NCBI GenBank assembly: GCA_037043015.1
Contig: CM073324.1
Span: forward strand, 7,089,013-7,153,012
Length of the DNA stretch: 64,000 nucleotides
From: Bryum argenteum
Taxonomy: Eukaryota; Streptophyta; Bryopsida; Bryales; Bryaceae
Direction: 5' to 3'
The notes under the pieces were generated by a model. That model did not search any database, was not told where the DNA came from, and saw only the letters and a list, made by a program, of their open reading frames with translations. The first letter of the stretch is position 1. Every line of letters starts with the position of its first letter. Below are positions 56,722 to 64,000 of the stretch, in pieces. The translations under genes were made by a program, and so were the position numbers.

Positions 56722-59700
56722 TTATCCGCTACCAAGTCCATAGCAGCTACCAATGGAGGGAGTTTGGCCTTCAGACACGAAGCTGCCACGGGAGGAGGAA
56801 GTGGGGCTGTTGATCATGCTTGTGGTGAGAGGCACTCGAGCACTCCCGTCCAGAATGCGGCGAACCTCGCCCATTGTGGGCCGCAGATCGGGAAGAATCC
56901 TGGTGCATAGAAGAGCAATCTGTGCACATAATGTCACTTGTCTCTTGTCGAACACTCCTCGTAGGCGTGAGTCTACGTACTCTGTTGGGTCCTCCGCTTT
57001 TGCTAGCGTTTGAATGATTGTAAACAGTTGCGCTTTACCTGCACACACCATCGCAATGCTTCAGGCACACTAACCCATGATTAAGAAGGATTACTGGAGA
57101 GAGGCAAAATTCTGATGTATCAGAGCACACAGCAGTTGACCTCAAACTGGCCGGTGCAAGGGAGGACAGAAAGATGGTGGAAGATATGAGGAAGGAAAGA
57201 TTGTGGATTGAAGAGTAGAAAGAAAGTTTGGCTATTGCAACGGAGGAAGGAAATATGGTGGATTCAAGAGTGGAAAGTGAAACTGGCTGGTGCAAGGGAG
57301 GGAAGGAAACATGGTGGATTGATGAGTAGAAAGTGTGACACGATTTCGGAGGAAGAGGGAAAGTAGTGTAGATCATGTTGCTTATGACAAGATTGAGTAA
57401 TTTGACATTAAAAAGTACAACTGATTGCACACTCTCGATGTCAGGTTATGGATTGGCGTGCGATTCGTTACAGAGATACCTCGATGAAAAAGAAGGAAAA
57501 GAGGGTGGATTCGGGGAGTAAAAAGTGAGTTAAGGGAAGGAACCTATTTGGCTGATTATCTGAATGGCTAAAGAATGCGGAACAATCTCAGTTCATATTA
57601 CTCTATCTCGAAACGGCACATATGTTGAACAAAATTGAGGTTCGGTCAAGATTAGAAATTCTGATAACAGTTTAAACGAGGGTTTAAGAGAGGCATGAAA
57701 ACTTACATTGTGATTCAAGCACCTGTCGACCCTGAATGAGAACCAGCAGAAGCATACCGAAGCTGAAGATGTCACTTTTATCAGTAAGCTTCCCCGTGAG
57801 AGCATAATCCGGGTCCAAGAACATCTGCTGCTCACCAATTCCACTTTTCCCAAGACCAAAGTCACCGAGGCGAGCAGTGAAGTTCCGATCCAGAAGAATA
57901 TTACTCGGCTTCACGTCCTTATGCACAATTCGCGGGGAACAATGCTCATGCAAGTACTCCAAAGCACAAGCAGTCGCAAGCGCAACACTGTATCTTCGAC
58001 TCCATGGCATCAAATGGCCGTCTTCACTCATAAGCGCATCCATAACCGAGCCATTCGGCATATACTCATAAACAAGCAACCGCTCCGAGCCTCGAGTCTC
58101 TTTACAGTAGCCTCGCAGTGGCACCAAATTCGGATGCTGCACAGATCCCAGGATAAGAACCTCCTTCCAAAAATCAGAATCGACAACCTCTCCTGCTTTT
58201 ACAAGCTGCTTGATCGCCATGGAGGTTCCGTTTGCGAGCCTGGCTTGGTACACTGAGCCTGAGGCTCCACAGCCGAGTAATCGATTATCATGAAACTTGT
58301 TTGTTGCTTCTTCAAGCTCCTGGTAAGTGTAGAGTTTGCACTCTATTGATTGGATCTTCGAACGAGGAATTGCAGGTTGCTTTTTCGGTTTTCTTCGCCA
58401 GCAACAGAATATGGTGATGAGAAAAGTGAAGAGGATGAGAGTGAAGGGGATGACGCCGACGAGAATGTACAGTATGATTGGGTGCTGACGAACCCATGAT
58501 GGGCATTCGGGAAGGTGCAGTGTTGTTACGTTGTGGCAATCTTTAACGGAACGCATGTTGGGAAGTAGTGAACATGCTCCGGAGTCTGAGAAGCAATTCT
58601 CGTCCCAGTTTTGGTCTTGCATTTCGATTCGAGGGAGGGTTTCGTTGAAGTAGTTGGACGAGAAGTCGAGACGGGACATGTTTGGGAAGCCATCGAAGAG
58701 TTGCTTTGCTACCTCGCCTACCAGTCGATTCTCGTGTAAATCCCTGCCAACGTATTCGACACCAGAGATTTAATATTACAAGGTCAGTATATGATTGTAA
58801 GCTGGAAGCTGGTTGCATCGAGAACACTTACAGGGACAGCAGATTCGACAGGCCTCCGAGGATGAAGGGTATCACTCCGGTGAGGTTGCTATGAGACAAA
58901 TCCCTACAATCACGAATCGAATCAACACACGAAGAACTCCAGGCCTCAGAGTGATCAGAATTTTCTTTTAGTATATTTCTGTCTACAGCAAAACCTTGAA
59001 TGTCCTTGAACTTTTATGCATATGGGACATAACACCAATGCTGAATGACTACCAACTCATATAAGAATGAACAATGCACATATTCCTAAGACAATAGACA
59101 TGCAAGTCCTTACAATCACTACAACAATTAGAAAGAACTAAAGGCAGAAAAACTCCACACCTCTCTATGTACCTAGAGTGGTTAGCGTAATCATTTAACC
59201 TATTTTTGTATCCATCTGCCCACAAAAAAATCTCGAATATTCTTAGATGTTTATGCACACAAGATATATCACCCATGATGAAAGACTACTGACCAATAAA
59301 CAAAAGTGCACAGAGATGTACTCCAAAATGGGGTAACATGCAAAGAGGTGAACTATACATGTAATATGTCTGAGCCTACAAAATTAACGATCTGTACAGG
59401 CAAATAGCTTACAATGCGGTGACTTTGCAAGAAGCGTTCCCGATCATACACGGTTTCGGAAGTGTGATGTCGTCTTTGAGCGCACAAGTGATGCCAGGCC
59501 ACGGTCCATAGCAAGCATCCACAGTATCAGTCCAGCGGCTCACTTTATTATTCGGTCTCCTCCAGATATCCTTCAGTTGGGCCAACACAGCAGCTGCAGT
59601 ACCAATTCCACAAAAAAAACATCAGGCAATCCATCACCGCATTGAGCATGCTTACTTATCAATGTGGTGGCCACTGATCAACACAAACGAACAAGGGTAA

Positions 59701-59798
59701 AGCTCGGATACTCTACCTTCTTGAGGAGTGGCAGAAACCGCAGCAGCTTGAAAAAGAAAACCAAAAACCAGAAGAATGTGCCACGACCACCCTGGCAT
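56722..59798 (-). CDS. Leucine-rich-repeat receptor-like kinase with short ectodomain
   Basis: Plasma-membrane receptor-like kinase; the ligand is unknown. Five exons: 59798-59717, 59593-59413, 58903-58832, 58743-57707, 57038-56722, 562 aa, all phases consistent. A signal peptide covers residues about 1-24 (SWHILLVFGFLFQAAAVSA). An LRR N-cap with DACYGPWPGITC follows, then only about two to three LRRs (LDLSHSNLTGVIPFILGGLS, LDLHENRLVGEV, MSRLDFSSNYF). The TM helix is at about 199-225. The kinase has GCGASGSV loop 268-275, Lys289 and HKDVKPSNILLD (385-396). HKD replaces the usual HRD. DFG is at 405-407, but only about 12 residues separate it from LDPDY, where RLKs usually have about 24. This shortening lies inside one exon, so it is not a splicing error. 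A C-terminal Ser/Thr-rich tail follows. Confidence 0.92.
57140..57350. repeat. Purine-rich degenerate tandem repeat in the receptor kinase intron
   Basis: About 60-65 bp units built from GGAAGGAAATATGGTGGATT, AGAGTGGAAAGTG and CTGGCTGGTGCAAGGGAGG recur three to four times within the last intron (57039-57706). Units are diverged by scattered changes. Confidence 0.7.
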
Positions 59799-60519
59799 TC
59801 TGCCACATCTGGAGCTCCAATGGCGCCCAAATGGAAAAATGAGCCGCTTCTTGAACTAAGGACTAATACTACGCGCCCTCCAGCGAACCTTCGCCATAGT
59901 CACAGACCTAAGTCAGTTAATCCGCAAACCTGCAAGATTACAACGCTGCTGCTAGTGCTGATTACTGGGGTCTTCGTCGTCGTCGTCGTCTTCACCATAG
60001 CCGAGAGAGAGGTTGTAACGGGAGACTGCAATGCGACCTAGCTAGAGCATTGCCTTGGCTTGCCTTGCTTGCCTGACAGTTCCTGAAGGATCACTGCACA
60101 TGTGCAGAAGCTCGCCATTCCCGAGGGTGGTGGGCTGCAGGGATCTGGAGAGTTTGAGTGGCGGAAACGGGGATTAGTGGGGTGATTAGTAAGTGATTAG
60201 TGAGTGATTAGTGAGTGGGGTTAGTGATGTAGGTGGGAGTTGGAATCTGAGGAGGCCAAATATAGTCTGGTGGCCATTATGGCCCTCTGGCCTTTTTTAA
60301 ACTCCGGCACGTCATCAATTCAATTGGGGCCTTTTGGAATTTGGCCTCTCTCTCCCCTTTTAACTGTTGTTGGTCAACTTGACCATTCTCTCTTTTGGGA
60401 ACTCCTTGGGGAACAATTTGAATTTCAATTTTCTGGGAGCCCCTGTAACCGTCACTTGCTTGAGACTTTTTTAAAAAAAATTGCAAAGATTGTGTTTGTG
60501 GATATCTATATATAATATA
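59799..60519 (-). promoter_or_regulatory. Leader/promoter region of the receptor kinase gene
   Basis: No conserved coding sequence. Contains a GTC/CTT-rich stretch near 59970-59990 and a short repeat of GTGATTAGTGA near 60175-60225. Assigned by position upstream of the ATG at 59798. Confidence 0.3.
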
Positions 60520-60523
60520 TTAA

Positions 60524-61297
60524 CCCTTAAACGCCCAAGCAAGCCCGAGGGGCTTGATTCCAACAGAATCTTCCGTGTGGCTCTCACTGTACTCAACTTT
60601 TCACTTATATTTCCTTAACCCCTAAACGCCCAAGGGGGGGGTAAAGCTCCTAACAATTGGTAATAATGCTGATTTTTTCAAAACTGCGTAAAAACAAATA
60701 AAAGATGAAAATGGAAAATCCAACCGTAGGATCTTCTTTGGAGCATGGCAATTAGTATGACCACCAAGTTGCATGCCATTTGGAGGTATGGATTTCAAGA
60801 TCCATGCAAAAAAGGGGTGAAGATCACACCACCAAAACTTTCATGAAAAATCTCTTTCGCCCACTCTCACAAATTGAGGATCAAGGTTTTTACTATTTAT
60901 CCAAGGAGGGAGTAGAGTAAACCCACCGAGGAGTTGAGCAAAAAAAACGGCGGATGAAAAATCAATGGGATGAAAGCGGGGTTCTGCACCAAAGACGGAG
61001 CCTCACATCCAAAATGTCGAAAAACGACACCGTGGGCGCTTAAGGGTTAAGATGCATTCAAAAAGTGAAATTTCACAATTCAAATCACAATTTGTACGAG
61101 TGATTTTGTGCTTTGAAAGGATTGTGATAGGTAGGTTGGGGTTGTACATAACCTTGTAGGAGGTTGCAAGCTCATCATTGATTGGTCCATTCATGATGCC
61201 CAAGTTCAAAAAGTGCACTATTCATGATGCCCAAGTCCAAAAGATGTTGTGATCCAATTTTGGGCTGCCCGTTTTAGACCCCATGGGCGTTTAAGGG
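60524..61297. mobile_element. TTAA-flanked element (copy f), interrupted by copy g
   Basis: TTAA at 60520-60523 and 61298-61301. Termini CCCTTAAACGCCCA and TGGGCGTTTAAGGG are perfect 14-bp inverses. Without the 428-bp insertion and its extra TTAA the element is 342 bp, near the 320 bp of its relative at 32626. Internal blocks such as AAGCAAGCCCGAG and TGATTGGTCCATTCATGATG are shared with that copy. Non-coding. Confidence 0.75.
60619..61046. mobile_element. TTAA-flanked element (copy g, 428 bp) nested in copy f
   Basis: TTAA at 60615-60618 and 61047-61050. Termini CCCCTAAACGCCCA and TGGGCGCTTAAGGG are inverses with two mismatches. Its right subterminal hairpin (TGTCGAAAAACGACA) is the same motif found at the left end of copies a and b. 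Nesting within a relative shows at least two rounds of activity. Confidence 0.75.
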
Positions 61298-61317
61298 TTA
61301 AGAAGTTACATAAGGGT

Positions 61318-61512
61318 CTCAACCTCTAAGAGCTAAATCAACCATTTTATGGTCCATTTTGAATTTTGAGAAGCTGAACTGTACTTGAGATTTTTTTTTT
61401 TTTTTTAATGTTTTATAATTTATTTGTTTGTTTGAGAAGTTTGGTGAGTTGGAAACCATGTCCAATTTACACACTCTGGATTGGATATGCAGATTGTTCA
61501 CAATGAGCGTTC
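61318..61512. mobile_element. Truncated relative of TTAA copy c
   Basis: CTCTAAGAGCTAAATCAACC and the next 170 bp align with the left part of the element at 31407, including ATCAACCATTTTATGGTC and CATGTCCAATTTACA. The terminal TTAA has decayed to TCAA and no right end is seen. Confidence 0.5.
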
Positions 61513-62727
61513 AAACACAAATGTGGCAAGGTTTTTGTGGTGTAAAAGAAAATATTATTTGGAAAATTGATGGTGTTTCTCCTAGGTTATTAGTGGCATG
61601 TATGCATATTTTTATGTAATATGTGATTTTACGCCAACAATTTCTAAATTATTATCTGTAGAGAATAAAATTTCTATTGAATTTCAAGGTTTTAGTCTTT
61701 TTGATTCATTGTGAAATAATTTTTATCTTATTTTTTAGAAATAGAACCCTTTCAATCTAATTTAAGCATCAAAATCTTCATATTTTCTTTTGAGTAAAAT
61801 CTCATAAGAGTCAAGAAAATCACATTATATGATGAATTTTAATTTTCTCATAAAATCTCTTGGGCCTTTCAGGGTCATATGGTCCTTGGTCACTTGGACA
61901 AAAGGACGATAGGAGACAAGGAGAAGAGGGAGACAAAAAAACGAGTGAGACAAGACATCAAATAAGGTAGTTAATTTCACATTTGATTGTTTGAATTTTT
62001 AACACGTGCTAATCTTAGCTTGTGTCGATATTACTCCTTTTTATGTTTTTGTGAGGACGTAGCTCGAGGGTGAGCGTAGAGCGGTGAGTGTATAATTTCT
62101 GATCTTAGAGTGGTGAGTTTGTATTTTTAGTAAAACAAAGTCTAAGAATAAAATTAGAATATTTTATCGACAATAAACTCCACAATATTCCAATATTCTT
62201 AACTTATTACCGTGGATTTTGTAACCTAAACCTACGGAATCGGGAGATAGAATTTTGAAATTATGCATGTTTGAGAGGCATAAAGAGACATTTGTGAACT
62301 CACACAATAAGATTACATATACATAACAATTAGTTACAAGTATATAATTTGTTAAAAGGAACATAGGTTTTATAAAAATATATGATTTTCACGAAATTGT
62401 GACATCATATTATATATCTTAGGAAATACACAATTCTAGAGTATAACATATAGAGTATGTATAGTGTGAGGTCTACGTCATCCGATCTGTTGCATGGTTC
62501 AGGATTCCACTTTCTAGAATCTTTTTCATCTCATTGAACGTAGGCCCGTAGATGAAGACGTCTCTATTAGCATGAAAATTACAGGCCAACACAAAGACAT
62601 GGTATGGGTGCTTACAGGGTTTATATAGACATCATTTCCTACCCAGTTAAGCAATTGTGTCCATCATTAGTGGGCAAGTGCAATTAGGCAATGCACTTAT
62701 TGAAAGTTTATAAACAGACCTTGAATC
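61513..62727. other. AT-rich region; no recognised gene
   Basis: Only short frames are present. No domain, RNA gene or transposon terminus could be supported. Confidence 0.45.
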
Positions 62728-63660
62728 TCACTGCAAATCAACAATACAACCAAAACCAGGTTGCGGTATCATGGTCACCTTGAATATGCTTACTTGCATC
62801 GCTTGAGCAGAATCAATTCCATTCATATGCTTTGGAATTGCAACAGAGATGCGCCAGACATCCTTAGATTTTATTGATTTGGAAAAAATATTGGCATCGC
62901 CTGGTACTAGAATGTGTGACAAGTCTCGTGGAGGGACAATATTATTGAATGTAGGCACTAAAAGTACTGGAAGTTGGAATCCTGCATTCTCTAACGCCTC
63001 CATTTTGTTGAATTGGTGGTAATCCACTATTTAGAGGAATGTGCAAACGTAATCATCAACAACTGCAACGTAAAGGTCCCCACCCTTATTGCCAGACGCT
63101 TGTGACCATTTGTTATGTACCGTCTCTGCAAGGTTACAGGATGACATCTCCGCTAACTCTTCAAGAGAATATTTTCTTTCTTGCATTGTACCAAATCATG
63201 TTAACTTGATACAAAATTGAACAATTTTGATATTTTTGGTATGGTATAGATTAGAGTTGCGGCACTGTAGCTCTAATCTATAAATAGACTTAAAATAATA
63301 ATAAACATAAATTCAAATATCTTAAAAATCATAACTGAAGTAAATGAAACATTTACCTATACTATAGAAAGAGTAATTACACATAATATGGTAAGTAATA
63401 ATAAATTTACGGAAGAATACTTACTAATTCCAAAAATCCACCTTAGTGTCTGTAACAAAAATGCTACTACGCAAGTCAATGGTCCAAGTGTTGTAACCAA
63501 CTTTCGGAGGAGGTGTTGGATGACGTCCACCATGCTTTAATGACTTTGTACCAAGCCTCAGGGACTTCCATGGTGCGAGCATCTTTATACTGCTTACAGG
63601 GAACCTTGTATTGATTTATAGTGCTTAGAGAGAACCTTGTGTTGATGTTGCACTTCGTGA
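62728..63660 (-). other. Broken multi-copy-type ORF pieces, family unknown
   Basis: Three minus-strand blocks look like eroded coding sequence. At about 63550-63430 one reads GGRHPTPPPKVGYNTWTIDL, continuing RSSIFVTDTKVDFWN then stop. At 63190-63030 a second reads MQERKYSLEELAEMSSCNLA, continuing ETVHNKWSQASGNKGGDLYV. At 63027-62728 a third contains NNIVPPRDLSHILVPGD. The style (VHNKW, SGNKGGDLY) resembles repeat-borne plant ORFs, but I cannot name the family. Coding potential ends at stops or shifts between blocks. Confidence 0.3.
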
Positions 63661-63683
63661 ACCATGTATTCTTTGGTGTGTTT

Positions 63684-63827
63684 CTCAGGGATTGCATCCA
63701 TTAGAAGTAACACGTTTGTTCACCGCCTTTCCTCAGGGATTGCATCCATTAGAAGTAACACGTTTGTTCACCGCCTTTCCTCAGGGATTGCATCCATTAG
63801 AAGTAACACGTTTGTTCACCGCCTTTC
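63684..63827. repeat. 48-bp tandem repeat x3
   Basis: Three units, 63684-63731, 63732-63779 and 63780-63827, begin CTCAGGGATTGCATCCATTA. They are identical except possibly at the last bases. The period is divisible by three, so a plus-strand frame reads a 16-residue repeat containing HPLEVTRLFTAFPQG. Confidence 0.9.
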
Positions 63828-64000
63828 GTGGGGACTGTAGGGTTTCTGGAGCCGTAAATGATGCGCGTAGCGTTCCAGTTGGCTTGAGCACTGTCAGCCG
63901 TGAATCTTTGAAACTCACGCTTTACTACTAGGAAAACAAATGTAAATCTTACTGGCATTTTAAACTGAGAATATCATATGAATATAACGTGACCGCTACT

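Overview
This window is nuclear DNA from a land plant. It carries plant-specific families (a CONSTANS-like B-box/CCT factor, a WRKY factor, a leucine-rich-repeat receptor kinase and a MUR3-type GT47 glycosyltransferase). Genes have many GT-AG introns of roughly 70-900 bp, and the DNA between them is AT-rich and full of small DNA transposons. The divergent WRKY domain and modest intron sizes make me lean towards a non-flowering lineage (bryophyte, lycophyte or fern), but that is a guess. I saw no rRNA, tRNA or CRISPR, and no recognisable retroelement.

Seven intact protein-coding genes could be rebuilt exon by exon, each with phases that close into one reading frame: CONSTANS-like/BBX (minus, 4862-7497, 5 exons, 543 aa); WRKY (minus, 15980-17646, 4 exons, 369 aa); Gfo/Idh/MocA oxidoreductase (minus, 20980-22731, 2 exons, 364 aa); four-TM sn1-diacylglycerol-lipase-like protein (plus, 37388-43114, 14 exons, 918 aa); exostosin-type GT47 (minus, 45048-47676, 2 exons, 587 aa); eIF2A (plus, 50783-55037, 14 exons, 501 aa); LRR receptor kinase (minus, 56722-59798, 5 exons, 562 aa). 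An eighth, His-rich and disordered protein of unknown function lies at 23550-25088 (minus, 2 exons, 270 aa). They belong to unrelated pathways (light/clock transcription, stress transcription, lipid signalling, wall polysaccharide synthesis, translation, surface signalling) and form no operon-like unit.

Between 25.5 and 27.5 kb lie two decayed gene pieces in the same orientation that still carry splice sites: a Nudix hydrolase with a frameshift and part of an L-arabinokinase lacking its central kinase exons. This looks like DNA-level capture or duplication.

The spaces between genes hold several transposon families. The most striking has termini of the form TTAA-CCCYTAAACG...CGTTTARGGG-TTAA. 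Seven copies are bounded by TTAA at 13 of 14 ends, three lie head-to-tail at 31.4-32.9 kb, and one is nested inside another at 60.5-61.3 kb. TTAA targets are the hallmark of piggyBac, which would be unusual for a land plant. Also present are two sequence-identical Stowaway-like MITEs with TA duplications, three Tourist-like MITEs with TAA duplications within 640 bp, CACTA-like ends, and many minisatellites. Another notable signal is two consecutive introns of the eIF2A gene with U12-type donor and branch-site motifs.
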